A stretch of DNA of 64,000 nucleotides from assembly GCA_918797485.1 (NCBI GenBank), contig CAKKNE010000006.1, forward strand, positions 3,534,001 to 3,598,000, written 5' to 3'. Numbering within the stretch: the stretch's first letter is position 1; each line of letters starts with the position of its first letter. Shown here one piece after another: positions 37,482 to 47,219 of the stretch. The stretch comes from Pelagomonas calceolata (Eukaryota > Sar > Pelagophyceae > Pelagomonadales > Pelagomonadaceae). The translations under genes and the position numbers were made by a program. The notes below the pieces were generated by a model, which was not told where the DNA came from, ran no database searches, and was given only the letters and a program-made list of their open reading frames with translations.

Positions 37482-38219
37482 ATGATGTCTCCCAGCCGCG
37501 CCGGCCGGCGCCGCCCGTCCGAGATTAATCTGCCGCAAAAGAGCCCGACGAAGATCGAGCCCTGGACGCCGCGCCGCCGCCGGCCGCGCAAGGCGTGCGT
37601 CGACCGGCCGTTCGTGCGGGCGTGCTTCTACGTCCTGGCGCTGAGCGTCTGGCCGACGTGCATCTACCTCCAGAGCACGCGCTGGAGCGAGGAGTGGGAT
37701 GCGACCGCGCGCGTTGAACGCGGCGACCTGCGAACACACGAGGCCTTCCACGCGCTCGACCCCATTCTCGTGGTCAACCGGAGAGAGTACGTGCCGAACG
37801 CCGACATCGGCATGGCACCGCCGGGCATGGGTGACGGGTGGGACCGTACACACTCGGAACTGTACGGCCTCGGCACGGAAAGGCCCGTCGAGCTCTTCTA
37901 CAAGCTCGTGTTGGTAGATATTGCAAAAAAGTCGGCCGTGCCTTTGTGCCAGTTCGTCCACACGGGGGACATGCACCGCATGCTGCACGACGCGCACTTG
38001 CGAGCTGACGGCCGCGGCATCGACTACTCCGGAGTCAACTTGGACGTCATGAAGGTCATCGACCGGCGCCTCTACGACCCGATCACAAATCAACTGAAGC
38101 GGGCCGTCGAGACCGGCAGAGGGGCGAATGCTGCCCTGGCCGAGGCGCGGCGCACGAAGCTCACGAAACACCACCCAGAACTCGCCCAACTCGTGGAGGA
38201 CGTGCGGCGGATACACTAA
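37482..38219 (+). CDS. Single-pass membrane protein, unknown
   Basis: 245 residues. The N-terminal 44 are basic (RRRRPRKACVDR), then one hydrophobic span at about 45-63 (FVRACFYVLALSVWPTCIY), then a soluble domain with FHALDPILVVNRREYVPNADIG and LYDPITNQLKRAVE. This topology suggests an N-in type II protein. An antisense frame of similar length overlaps it entirely but has shadow-like composition. I cannot assign a family. Its stop lies 7 bp from that of the deacetylase gene. Confidence 0.6.
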   Translation: MMSPSRAGRRRPSEINLPQKSPTKIEPWTPRRRRPRKACVDRPFVRACFYVLALSVWPTCIYLQSTRWSEEWDATARVERGDLRTHEAFHALDPILVVNRREYVPNADIGMAPPGMGDGWDRTHSELYGLGTERPVELFYKLVLVDIAKKSAVPLCQFVHTGDMHRMLHDAHLRADGRGIDYSGVNLDVMKVIDRRLYDPITNQLKRAVETGRGANAALAEARRTKLTKHHPELAQLVEDVRRIH

Positions 38220-38226
38220 GAACACA

Positions 38227-39402
38227 TTATTTATCCCACTCTACTAAACTCGGCGACGGCGGCGTAGGTCGTCTTCGTTCGACCAACTCGGACAGCGTCC
38301 CGACCTCGTACTCCTTCACTAGACGGGGACACAACTCGCGGAAGACCTGCACGTTGTTCCGCCGGTCGTGGGTTTCCCGCAGGTCGGGCGTGTGCAGCAG
38401 CACGATACTTCCGGGCCGCGCCTTCTCCAGCACGAAGTCCACGAGCCAGTCCACGCTCCGGACCGCCGTGTCCAGCGGGAACACGTCCGCGAGCGCGACG
38501 CGATACCCCAAGCGATTTAGAGGATCGAGCATCTCCTCGTTCAGGTAGCCGCGCGGCGGCCGGAACCAGCGCCATTTTCTCCGGCGCCAGGTCGGGTCGA
38601 GCCGCGCCAGGAGGTCGTCGCACCGCAAAAAATCCTTCTCGAACGCCTCGCCCGTCATGCCGTAGCACGACACGTCGTCGCACATGTGGTTGCCCAGCTC
38701 GTGGCCTTCGCGGACCGCTCGCTCCAGCAGCTGCCGCCGCGCGTAAGTAGAGCAGAAGTCGGCAATCACAAAAAACGTCGCCTTGACGCCGCACGCTTTC
38801 AGGGCGTCGAGCACCGGACCCAGCAGGTCGGAAGGGGCGTCGTCGATCGTCAAAGCGATTCTTCTAGAACCGGGACGCACAGGGACGTGCGTCAGCGCGT
38901 CGCGGAACGCCGGGAGCCTCCTTTTTAATCGTTCGCCGAGCTGCCGTGGATCACTAATACGATGCGCCGCGGACCAGAGGGCGCGCGCGATGGGCTCCGA
39001 CCACTTCGGGGGCGACGCGTCTTGTGGGGCCTCCGGCTCGGTCGATACGTCTGGTTGTTGCCGCGCCAGCGCCAAGTCGACGTCGCGGCGGCTCGGCGCG
39101 GACTTGCGGCGCGCCGCGCGCTCCTCGAGGCCAAGCTCTTTCGCACGGGCCGCAAGCGCGCCGGCGTCGTCGCCGGCAGCGTACGTGGCGGTGCTCCGCG
39201 CGTCCGGTTCGGGCTGTGGTGCGTCGGGTTCGCTCCACCAGAACGTGGGACGTCTCTGAGTCTCATCCTGCGCTGTCGCTGCGGCTGCGACCGGTTCAGG
39301 CTGTGTTGGCGTCGGTGCAGCGGTGGTCTCGCCCCAGCGCCAAAACGAGGCCGTCTGCGTCTCGTCCTGCGGTGTCGGCTCGCCCCAGCTCCAGAACGAC
39401 AT
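38227..39402 (-). CDS. NodB-type polysaccharide deacetylase
   Basis: 391 residues. The N-terminal region has three short repeats around FWSWGE, FWRWGE and FWWSEP, then a helical linker. The NodB domain (about 178-375) shows motif 1 TIDDAP (Asp-Asp), motif 2 HELGNHMCDD (metal His pair), motif 3 WFRPPRGYLNEEM and motif 5 IVLLHTPD. All metal ligands are present, so it is probably an active N- or O-deacetylase of chitin-like or other glycans. No signal peptide is evident at this start. Confidence 0.8.
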   Translation of the reverse strand: MSFWSWGEPTPQDETQTASFWRWGETTAAPTPTQPEPVAAAATAQDETQRRPTFWWSEPDAPQPEPDARSTATYAAGDDAGALAARAKELGLEERAARRKSAPSRRDVDLALARQQPDVSTEPEAPQDASPPKWSEPIARALWSAAHRISDPRQLGERLKRRLPAFRDALTHVPVRPGSRRIALTIDDAPSDLLGPVLDALKACGVKATFFVIADFCSTYARRQLLERAVREGHELGNHMCDDVSCYGMTGEAFEKDFLRCDDLLARLDPTWRRRKWRWFRPPRGYLNEEMLDPLNRLGYRVALADVFPLDTAVRSVDWLVDFVLEKARPGSIVLLHTPDLRETHDRRNNVQVFRELCPRLVKEYEVGTLSELVERRRPTPPSPSLVEWDK

Positions 39403-39593
39403 TTTTAACCCCTCTGGTGCGCGTATTTCGATCCGTACGAGTGGGAGAGGCGTCTGCCACCCAAGCTCACAGATGGGTTTGCCGGCCTTAGCGCTGCTCG
39501 GAGGCGTCGGCGCTGCACTGTGGCTATCCAGTGGGGCTGCTCAGCCGACCACTTGCAACGCTGTCGCGCTGCGCGAGTTATGCGGTCGCGCGC

Positions 39594-39613
39594 GCTAGCT
39601 GAAAGACACTAGC
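39594..39613 (-). promoter_or_regulatory. Promoter palindrome, short copy 8
   Basis: Minus reading GCTAGTGTCTTTCAGCTAGC, 20 bp. It is 192 bp from the start at 39402 and 142 bp from the start at 39755. Nothing else recognised in this 352-bp gap. Confidence 0.7.
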
Positions 39614-39754
39614 AAAAAAGCAGCTCTCACGATCCACGGAGAGCACCTCTCAAAAAGTGCTTCCCACGCCACACCAGAACGCTCCTCGTCATTATTAGCT
39701 GTCTCGCAGTGCACCTGTCACTTGGACGTGATCGCTGCGACCCAGCAGAGCAAG

Positions 39755-40393
39755 ATGCGCTACCTTGCAGCCCTGCTCCTAGCCACAGCAAACGCAGCCG
39801 ATGTGTGCTCAAACACGCAAGCCATCGATGGTCAGCAGTTCCCAGACTGGATCAAGTCCGGTGGTTCGACAAGGCAATTAACTGGAGGCGGCACTAGGTA
39901 CAAGTATGGAGTCGCGAAAGTCTACGCGCTCGGGCTGTACATCGACGAAGGCGTTGCGACTGGCGCCCTCTCGAAGTTTGCTGGCAAAGAAGGCAAGCAG
40001 CTCGCCGCCGACCAGAAATTCCACGACGCCGTGATCCAAGGCAAATTCGGAAAGACGCTCCTCCTGCAGTTCCACCGCGCGGTCGGTGGCGAGAAGGTCG
40101 CCGAGGCCCTCAAGGACTCGTTGTCGGATAAGCTTGATGCCAAAACTCTGGAGGCGTTCAAGGACAAGCTCTTCGGGGTCATCTCGAACGGCGTCAACAA
40201 GGGCACGAAGCTCTACTTCGAGTGCTCCGGCGGCGATGTGGGCATCTCCGTCGATTCTCTCAAAGCCCAGGCGAAGGCACCAGCCACAGTCTGCGACGCT
40301 CTCTTGAAGACGTACTACGGCAAGGCGCCGGTCAGCGCGCAGGCCAAGGAGGGCATGGCCCACGGGTTCGCGGCGCTCGCGGCGGCGGCGTAG
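39755..40393 (+). CDS. Chalcone isomerase-like (fatty-acid-binding type) protein
   Basis: 212 residues. A signal peptide (MRYLAALLLATANAA) precedes a Chalcone_3-type fold: GGTRYKYGVAKVYALGLYID, KTLLLQFHRAVGGEKVAEAL, FGVISNGVNKGTKLYF and the closing LLKTYYGKAPVSAQAKEGM. Algal members are usually non-catalytic fatty-acid-binding relatives of plant plastid FAPs. The signal peptide indicates ER or secondary-plastid import. Two catalytic residues of true chalcone isomerase cannot be identified. Confidence 0.78.
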   Translation: MRYLAALLLATANAADVCSNTQAIDGQQFPDWIKSGGSTRQLTGGGTRYKYGVAKVYALGLYIDEGVATGALSKFAGKEGKQLAADQKFHDAVIQGKFGKTLLLQFHRAVGGEKVAEALKDSLSDKLDAKTLEAFKDKLFGVISNGVNKGTKLYFECSGGDVGISVDSLKAQAKAPATVCDALLKTYYGKAPVSAQAKEGMAHGFAALAAAA

Positions 40394-40438
40394 AGGTGTC
40401 TAATTTGACCCCTCTCGAGATATACTTAAACAACAGAA

Positions 40439-40939
40439 CTAGGGAGGCGGCGTCCGGCTCCGCCGCCGCGCCGGCCCGGAAGAAAAGGCCTCGGCGTCGA
40501 TCTCGCCGGCTTGGGCCCGCCCGTGCGCCTCCAATGCAGCGAGGCTGTTGGACGACGCCCGCGCGTCGATGGCCGCGACCTCGGCCGCGCGCCAGCGGTG
40601 GAAGGCGCGGTAGCCGCTCAGCGAGAAGATCGTCTGGACGCCGTTCGAGTGCTCGTTGAGTTTCGCGAGGTCGCCGGGCGTCGTCGCGGCGCAGAAGGCG
40701 TCGAAGTCTTTGTCCTCGGCGGCCTTCTCGCGCTTCTTCGACTGCTTGCGCGGCCGTTTTTTTGGAGGCAGCTTCGCGGGCGGCGCGCCGTCGGCCGTCG
40801 GCGGTCCTAATAAAGGCGCTCTTTTGCGGCTCTTCGTCGAGCCCGATTTCCGACGTTCGTCCTCGGCCTCGCGCTCCATGAGCGCTCTCAGCTTCTTCAG
40901 TTCTCGCGCGCTGAGGCCCATGGCTTCTAGGTCGTCCAT
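40439..40939 (-). CDS. Basic nuclear-type protein, unknown
   Basis: 166 residues. A helical N-terminus (LSARELKKLRALMEREAEDERRK) leads into a Lys/Arg/Pro segment (PPKKRPRKQSKKREK) that is a strong nuclear localisation signal, then a compact region FDAFCAATTPGDLAKLNE, YRAFHRWRAAEVAAID. The C-terminus is RRRSRTPPP. No named domain. It is convergent with the chalcone-isomerase-like gene (45 bp apart). Confidence 0.55.
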   Translation of the reverse strand: MDDLEAMGLSARELKKLRALMEREAEDERRKSGSTKSRKRAPLLGPPTADGAPPAKLPPKKRPRKQSKKREKAAEDKDFDAFCAATTPGDLAKLNEHSNGVQTIFSLSGYRAFHRWRAAEVAAIDARASSNSLAALEAHGRAQAGEIDAEAFSSGPARRRSRTPPP

Positions 40940-41130
40940 AGTGGGAATTGGGGCGCGGCGGCTGCGCTAATGCTGCGCGGCGGCACTGTTGCGCTAATTA
41001 TGGCGCGGCGGTGTCGAACGGGTGCGGATTTTGACCCGCGTCAGGACGCGCTGGTGTAATCGTTGTGTTGCGCGACCGAGGAGCTTCTGCCGGGCGCGTA
41101 GGCTGCTGTGCGCGACAAAACCCCTTTCTT

Positions 41131-41155
41131 GCTAGTGTGTCTTACGACCGCTAGC
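41131..41155 (+). promoter_or_regulatory. Promoter palindrome, long copy 9
   Basis: Reads GCTAGTGTGTCTTAC, GAC, CGCTAGC, 25 bp with one extra GT. It is 192 bp from the start at 40939 and 166 bp from the start at 41321. Nothing else recognised in 40940-41320. Confidence 0.8.
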
Positions 41156-41320
41156 TAACTTTTGCTCTCCGGCAGAAGAGGTGTCTGTGCTCCTTGTCTA
41201 CGCATCTTCACGAGCCTAGACACTGCGGACACGCCCCTCGCAATCACGCGCAGCGACTGTGCGATTTTTGCATCCAGCGGCGAGATTTCTGCAAAGATCC
41301 ACAAGGCCACCCCCTGAGAA

Positions 41321-42284
41321 ATGACGGCGACCGACGACGAGGAGCCCGCTCCGACGAGCGGCGAGGACGCCATGTTCAGGGCCATGTTCGGCGACCTCAT
41401 GGCCGAGGCGCGCGCGGGCCGACTCACGCAGCGGGAGTTCCAGGCGGCGTGCATGGCGCGCATGAACGCGATGCCGTGCAATGCCAATGACCCGCGCAAC
41501 CCGGGGGGCGTGGACAACTCCGCCGCCGCCCGGGACGCGATGCGCGTCGAGACGGACGAGGTCGTGGCCGTGCTCCACAAGTCGCGCCCCGACGCGCCGA
41601 TCCCGGAGATTTCTGAAGAGTCGTTCGCGGCGCTCAACGCGATCATCTCGCTGCCCCCGTCGAACGCGCCGCAGCGCGCGCGATGGCCGCGGGGCATCGT
41701 CCTCGATTCCGATCCCGTCGCGACGTGCAAAATTATTAGAGACGCCGAGGGCACGCCGGCCGTGTGCCTGGCGTTCGACAGCGAGGACTGCGCGCGCGTC
41801 TGGTGCTGGAAGCTCAACTACGACGTCTTCTACGGCGAGGGCGCGGGCATGCCGCACATCCAGAACATGGTGTCGACCAGTGCAATTGCCACACCTTTCA
41901 CGCGTCGATGGCGTGGGGCTGACGCGATCGATCGTTCACGCACAGGACTACCAGGGTTTCCGCCTCACGGAGAACATGAACCACTTCATGAACTACTTCA
42001 TGCAGGGCTACCTCGTCGCCGACCCGGAGACGGGCAAGCTCAAGCTCCGCGACGGCGCCGACCGCGAGGGCCACTTCGAGGACAACCAGGGCGCGGGCCC
42101 GCGCCTGCGCGAGATGCTGAGCGAGTGGATTAATCGCACGATCCGCCGCCTCACGGGCGAGGTCGTCTACCAGACGAACCCGGAGACGGGCCCGCCCGGA
42201 ACGCACGGCCCGGCGTGCGGCTGCCCCGCGTGCCTCGAGGCGATCGCCGCGGCCAAAGGGATCGCGTGGAGCGCCGCGGAGTAG
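41321..42284 (+). CDS. Two-exon protein, unknown
   Basis: Exons 41321-41869 and 41946-42284 give 295 residues in frame. The N-terminus is acidic, followed by helical AMFRAMFGDLMAEARAGRLTQREFQ. Conserved-looking blocks are VLDSDPVATCKIIRD, CARVWCWKLNYDVFYGEG and, after the splice, DYQGFRLTENMNHFMNYFMQGYL. The C-terminus has PACGCPACLEA, a possible zinc-binding CxCxxC. I cannot assign a family. Its stop lies 15 bp from the start of the convergent RRM/CCCH stop. Confidence 0.65.
41870..41945 (+). other. Introner-like intron
   Basis: 76 nt, GTGTCGACCAG to GTTCACGCACAG, phase 0, with CGCGTCGATGGCGTGGGGC in the middle, identical to the core of the 7284-7352 intron. It lacks the GTGTGGAATC inverted repeats. 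Confidence 0.8.
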
Positions 42285-42298
42285 ACGCCATCGCCGCT

Positions 42299-42967
42299 CT
42301 AAGTATGCGCATACTTACACCGATCCCCCTTCCGGCACTTCCCCTTCTTCGCCCACGTGAAGCACCGCTTGGGGCCGTTCGCCACAGGAGGCGCTGGTTT
42401 CTCCTTCGCGACGTGCGCGAAGGGGCACGCGTCGCCGCGCGAGCACCTGCCGCGCTTGCGGAACTCGAGGCACTTCTTCACCGACGCTTGCGACGCCACG
42501 AGCGGTCCCCCGCGTCCAACGGGATGCGAGAACTTGCACGAGTCGCCGTGCGGGCACCTTCTCTCTAACCAGAGGCGGCACACGTCGTCGGACCCGCGGT
42601 TCACGTCCGACACCTTGCACGCGTAGCGCGACCGGTCCGGTAGCCTCCCTTTGATGTACTTCGCCTCGAGGGCGGCGGCCTTGCCGCTCTCGTCGTCGAA
42701 GACCACGAAGCCGAAGCCGCGCGACGCGTTCGTGGCCGCATCAAGCATCACCGATGCGCGCGCCACGGTACCAAGCGTTCCGCACTTCTCGGCCAGGACC
42801 TCGTCGGTCCACGTCTTCGGTAACCGCGAGACGTAGACGCGCTTCGGGTCGAGGCCATCGTCCTCCTTGGGCTGCTTGTCTGTCTTGGGGCGGCGCGGCG
42901 GCGGCGCGCCCGAGCCGTCAGCCTCCAAGCGCTTGCGCTTCGCTTGTGCGGCTTTGCTGCGCACCAT
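42299..42967 (-). CDS. RRM plus triple CCCH zinc-finger RNA-binding protein
   Basis: 222 residues. An N-terminal basic stretch precedes an RRM (about 43-118) with RNP2 VYVSRLP and RNP1 RGFGFVVF. Three C-x7/8-C-x5-C-x3-H fingers follow at about 130-148, 166-185 and 202-221 (each ending CKFSH, CPFAH or CKYAH). Such proteins bind pre-mRNA or mRNA in splicing or decay. The start is the first Met after an upstream stop. Confidence 0.85.
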   Translation of the reverse strand: MVRSKAAQAKRKRLEADGSGAPPPRRPKTDKQPKEDDGLDPKRVYVSRLPKTWTDEVLAEKCGTLGTVARASVMLDAATNASRGFGFVVFDDESGKAAALEAKYIKGRLPDRSRYACKVSDVNRGSDDVCRLWLERRCPHGDSCKFSHPVGRGGPLVASQASVKKCLEFRKRGRCSRGDACPFAHVAKEKPAPPVANGPKRCFTWAKKGKCRKGDRCKYAHT

Positions 42968-43193
42968 TTGTCACCACACAGCTGTACGAGCTTGTAGAGC
43001 GGCCGCGGCGGTAGTTTCTTGCTGTCGTTCGTCCGGTCAGCGACCAATGCAGTCACGCACAACGTCCTTTCTAATCAATGCGTGTGCTGCGCGCTTAAAT
43101 TAGCTGAGCATCGCCTAGCCAGCTGCAGCAGCTGCTCTCCGGTGCTTTTGACGCCCGTCGACCTAAAGCCCGGCCAAAATTGGCGTCGCATCG

Positions 43194-43964
43194 ATGCATC
43201 GTCACCGTGCAGCAACAATATGGCTGCTTATCGCCGCCGCGCGCGCCCTGCAACCGGACGCCAACATGGCAGGCACATACAACCTCCTCGCACAGCGCTG
43301 CATTGCGCTGCGCGACAGTAAAAAACGTCAGGTGTGGATTGGCATCACCGGCGGACCCGGTGCTGGGAAGAGCACGGTCGCCGAGGCCGTCGCCGCGAAG
43401 TGCAGGGACCTCGGCGTCCGCGCTACGGCCTTACCCATGGACGGTTTTCACTTCTCGAAGGCAAAACTGCGCGACCTCGACCCCCCAGACGCCTCCACGC
43501 TGCTCCCGCTCCGGGGCGCGCCGCAGACCTTCGACGCCGAGGCCTTTTGCGCGGCCGTGGCGGACGCGCGGAGGACCGGAAGGTGCGACGCGTGGCCGAC
43601 GTATAGTCGCGAGCTGAGCGACCCCGTGGAGGGCGGGGTCGTGCTCTCTGGTGAAGATGCAATAGTGCTGTGCGAAGGCAACTACCTCCTCCTCGGAAAG
43701 CTCGACGGCGCCGAGGCCGAGCGCTGGCGGCCGCTCGACTTCGACGAGTCCTGGTTCGTGCGGCCACAGGGCGGAGTGGAGGAGCAGCGAAACAGAGTAG
43801 TAGAAAGGCACCTCGAGACGTGGACCGACGAAAAGACTGCAGCGTGGGGCGCCGCGACCGCGCGCGAGGGCGCCGAGCGCCGAGCCGATTCCAACGACGT
43901 GCCGAACGCGTATTTAGTGGATCGGTGTCGCGGCTTCGCAGATCTGGAGGTGGAGAGCTTGTGA
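43194..43964 (+). CDS. P-loop kinase of the uridine kinase/phosphoribulokinase group
   Basis: 256 residues. An N-terminal hydrophobic stretch (TIWLLIAAARALQP) resembles a signal/transit boundary. The Walker A motif is WIGITGGPGAGKST (about 48-61), followed by the family motif LPMDGFHFSKAKL and IVLCEGNYLLL. R/D-rich motifs near the end (VVERHLETW) contribute the lid. This matches the FrcK/YggC-type sugar or pantothenate kinase-like group. The substrate is uncertain. The region 42968-43193 upstream shows nothing clear. Confidence 0.75.
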   Translation: MHRHRAATIWLLIAAARALQPDANMAGTYNLLAQRCIALRDSKKRQVWIGITGGPGAGKSTVAEAVAAKCRDLGVRATALPMDGFHFSKAKLRDLDPPDASTLLPLRGAPQTFDAEAFCAAVADARRTGRCDAWPTYSRELSDPVEGGVVLSGEDAIVLCEGNYLLLGKLDGAEAERWRPLDFDESWFVRPQGGVEEQRNRVVERHLETWTDEKTAAWGAATAREGAERRADSNDVPNAYLVDRCRGFADLEVESL

Positions 43965-43975
43965 TGTTAACATAT

Positions 43976-46183
43976 TTACTTATCCATGGCCTCCGCGGCC
44001 TCCTTGCGTGCTTCTCCTTTCTCGAGCGCCTCCGTGCGGCTCAGCGGCTCCGTCTCCACAGGTTGAGACTCGACTTTCAGAGCCAGCTCCAATAATTTAT
44101 TGAGCCGCGGCAGCATCGTCCGCGGGTCGTCCATCAATCCCGCCGCCACAATTGCATTATCTAGGAGCTGGTGCGCCGCCGCCGTGGCCCGCGCCTCGTC
44201 TTTTGTCGAGGCTTGGGCCAACGCAACCACCACGGGATGCGACACGTTCAGGCGCAGTTTCTGGGGCGGCAAGGGCGGCAACGCCCCGCCGTCCGCCTGC
44301 TGCGCGACCATGGCCATCATGCGCCGCATCGCCCCGCTTTCCGCGTCGACGACGACCGCCGGTGAGCTCACAAGTTTGTCCGTGGCCTCGACGCTCTCCA
44401 ATCTCTCGGGTAACGTCGCGAGCAACCACGCCTTCAGTTTATCGCTATCGGCGGTAGACAGAGCATCGGCAGAAGGAGCCTTGTCCTCCTTTTCTTCCTC
44501 CTTCTCGTCAGTACTCCCAAAGTCCGCCGCCTCGGCCGTCACGATCTGTCTTCCATTATGTTCCCGCAGATTACTCATGACAAAATCATCAATCGCGTTA
44601 TACACAAACAAACACTCCCTCTTATTTTTCTTGAACTGCTCGTAATAAGGTGATGCTAATGCTAATTCGCGAGTAGGCGCGTGCAAGTAGTAGATCTTCT
44701 CGTCGTCCGACGCATCTCTTCCAACATATTCGTCTAGCGACGTGAGCCCGCCCTCCTTCGACGAGTCGAAATACAGCAGCTTGGCCACTTCCGTGCGACG
44801 CGAGGCGTCGTGGCAGGCCCCTTCCTTCAAAAACATGTTGAACTCCTGGTACCATTTGAGGTACTTATCCCTATCCTTTTTGGCCTGGTCTTGTAAGTAT
44901 CGTAACAGCTTCCTCACGACGACGTCCTGGATCTTCGCGAGCAACCGCTTGTCCTGGGACTTTTCCCGCGAAATAGATAAAGGTAGGTCCTCGCTATCGA
45001 CGACGCCCTTGACGAAGCGGCACCTGCGTGCGGACTCGCGGTGACGGTGGAGCGGCGACCGGCGATGGCGTCGCGTCGATAGCGTCGCGGCCATGGCGCT
45101 TCGATGGCGTGGCGGCGAGACGCGATCGCTGCGATGGCGTCACGTTGCAGGGACACTGCCGCGGCACCATTCCGGCGCGATGTCCGCGCACGGGTTCTCG
45201 ATCAAGACTTTCTTAGAGTACAACCCGACCGACGGCTCCAGCCTCCCCAAACCGCCCTTCTCCGTGTGGAATGAGGGCATGAACAACACGCACTTGATGT
45301 CCAAGGGCGCGTCCGCGCGGAAATGTAAGGTATACGTCGGCGCATCCCAGGCGCCCTTGAAGGTCGCCCTATAAAACGATTCGTAGGTCTTCTCGTCGAC
45401 TTCCCGCGGGTCCTGGGCCCAGACCGCGCCCGTCGTGTTCGCGAGTTCCCCGTCGATTTCGATCGGGAAGCTTACAAATGAAGAATATTTTTGCACGACC
45501 TCGCGCAGTCGTGCCGGTTGCAGGTATTCTTCCGCGTCCTCCTTCAGGTCGAGAACGACGCGCGTGCCCCGCGTCGTCTTCGAGCCGCCCTCGCCCAGTG
45601 AATAGGATTCGGCGCCGTCGGCAGACGACCACACAGCATTGACCGCGTCCGAATAGGACTTCGACTCGACGGTAACTTTGGATGCCACCATGAAGGCGGA
45701 GTAGAAGCCAACCCCAAACTTGCCGATGATCGCCGACGCGTCCTGTTCCTTCTGAGCAGCTTCGGCGGCGAACCTTCGGGAACCGCTGAGTGCGATGGTC
45801 CCCAAATTCTCGGCTAGCTCTGATTCTCTCATCCCAACGCCCGAGTCCTCTATCACGAGTTGTTTCTTTTCTTTGTCGACAGAAATACAGATCTTCAATT
45901 CGTCGTCACCTTCACTTACACTCTCGTTGGCCACGCGCTTTTGCCGCAGCTTCTCGAGCGCGTCGCTCGCGTTCGATAGCAGTTCCCGCAGGAAGACTTC
46001 TCTTTCCGTGTATAACGCGTTCGAGACGATATTCAACAAAGAAGCGGTCTCGGCCTCGAAGCGGCGTTCCTTCGGTTGCGTGGTGCTGCCGTCGGCGGCG
46101 GAGAGGCAGCGCAGAGCTGGCGTCGTGCGGCGCACCGTTGCGCGCGCGGCCAGGAGCGCTGGCCGCCGGAGGGCGCGGAGCAT
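43976..46183 (-). CDS. Mitochondrial HSP90 (TRAP1-like)
   Basis: Exons 46183-45168 and 45023-43976 give 687 residues. An Arg/Ala-rich presequence (MLRALRRPALLAARATVRR) is typical of mitochondria. The GHKL ATPase has ELLSNASDALEKLR, EDSGVGMRESEL and IGKFGVGFYSAFMVA. The middle domain has YSKKVLIENPCADIAPEW and, across the splice, RFVKGVVDSEDLPLSISRE with the catalytic Arg region. The C-terminal dimerisation domain lacks a MEEVD tail, as in TRAP1 and HtpG. Its stop is 12 bp from that of the kinase gene. Confidence 0.93.
45024..45167 (-). other. Introner-like intron flanked by an 8-nt duplication
   Basis: 144 nt, phase 2. GGTGCCGC occurs at the 5' junction (starting one base before the donor) and again at the 3' junction just after ACGCA, so one copy supplies the GT donor and the other rebuilds the exon. 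The interior has three or four copies of CGATGGCGTC or its relatives. This is the pattern expected when an element inserts and its target-site duplication forms the splice sites. Confidence 0.8.
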
Positions 46184-46262
46184 CGGTGACTGCGTTTTTG
46201 TAATCTATGCGTGATGTAGACGAGCGCTGTGAGCGGCCGGCGATTCGCTCTTAGGGCTTTGC

Positions 46263-46284
46263 GCTAGTGTCTTACGCCGCTAGC
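46263..46284 (+). promoter_or_regulatory. Promoter palindrome, copy 10
   Basis: Reads GCTAGTGTCTTAC, GC, CGCTAGC. It is 80 bp upstream of the HSP90 start at 46183; the other side is the 3' end of a same-strand gene, so it serves HSP90 alone. Confidence 0.8.
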
Positions 46285-46379
46285 TGCACGGGCGTTCCGT
46301 TATCAAGCACACGAGTTTACTTAGAAGCTCCACAAAAAAAAGAGCATGGACTCGGACGCTTCCCCGACCACGCCTTGCG

Positions 46380-47219
46380 TCAGAGCTCGCCCCGCGCTTT
46401 CATCCTGGACAGCTCCTCGTCCTGAAGGCGCTTGAAGCGGCGCGCCTCTTTTGAGTGTACGTTCTGCATGATCTTCCAGGCGGTCTCCCGCGCCTCGCCG
46501 GTGTATAGCTCGCGCTCTGAAAAAACGTCGTCCTCCGAAAGCTCGTCACGCGCGAACGCGGCCCGGCACTCGTCTCCTACCGTCGCGTTGCGCAATGGAC
46601 CAATTATGACGGGCTCGGTGCCTCGAAGCTCCGCCGCCGCCAGGGTGGCTTCTGCGCACGCATCGACTGACAGGTCTACGCACTCTATCGCGGTCGCCTC
46701 GTCCGCGCTGAGGTCGTAGTAGTACGCCTCGTTCCGCGCCAGGCAGCCGAGCCTAAGCGAACAGTGGAGCCGGAGAATTTCTATTTCCTCTTCTGTAGAG
46801 TAGTCTTTATATATATCGGTCGGGACCATGTTCTCACAGACGTCGTCGCAGGAGTAGCCGTGCCTAGACATATCCTCGGCGGCCTCGGAGGTCACGACGC
46901 ACTCCAGGTAGCTGATGACCTGATGAGCCATGGCGGCCGGCAGCTCGCCAAGCTCCTTCATCATCGGTATTTCTTCAACGGTTGTGGAGACATAGTCTCG
47001 GATATGCTGGATCATCCACTTTTCCGTGTAGCATCCGTCACTATCCACGTCTTGTGAGTTGTGCACCGCGACGATCTTCGCCGCCGCCGCGCGTTCGAGC
47101 CTTCGCGGTAGGTGCTTGCGCGCGCACGCGCGCCCGACGTCAATCACGCAGTCGGTGACTCGCCCGCAGACCTCGGCGCCCGTCGTCAATCGTGCCAAAA
47201 GTGCCAGGGCCACGATCAT
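46380..47219 (-). CDS. Secreted cysteine-rich protein, unknown
   Basis: 279 residues. A signal peptide (MIVALALLARLTTGA) precedes a domain with about twelve Cys spaced through VCGRVTDCVID, GYSCDDVCENM, LHCSLRLGCLARN and IECVDLSVDACAE. The C-terminus is a charged helix (SKEARRFKRLQDEELSRMKARGEL). The Cys pattern suggests disulfides in the ER lumen or outside the cell. I cannot place it in a family. The 228-bp gap to the next gene shows repeated ACGCCAATCAACGCCAACGA only. Confidence 0.6.
   Translation of the reverse strand: MIVALALLARLTTGAEVCGRVTDCVIDVGRACARKHLPRRLERAAAAKIVAVHNSQDVDSDGCYTEKWMIQHIRDYVSTTVEEIPMMKELGELPAAMAHQVISYLECVVTSEAAEDMSRHGYSCDDVCENMVPTDIYKDYSTEEEIEILRLHCSLRLGCLARNEAYYYDLSADEATAIECVDLSVDACAEATLAAAELRGTEPVIIGPLRNATVGDECRAAFARDELSEDDVFSERELYTGEARETAWKIMQNVHSKEARRFKRLQDEELSRMKARGEL

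Noticed and set aside
37461-38225. 254-residue minus-strand frame opposite the one-pass membrane protein
   Set aside because: No Met-led domain, shadow composition; the plus frame has a clear membrane span and better start context.
45252-45262. GTGTGGAATG inside the HSP90 exon as an intron end
   Set aside because: It encodes conserved HSP90 residues and has no partner repeat; chance match.
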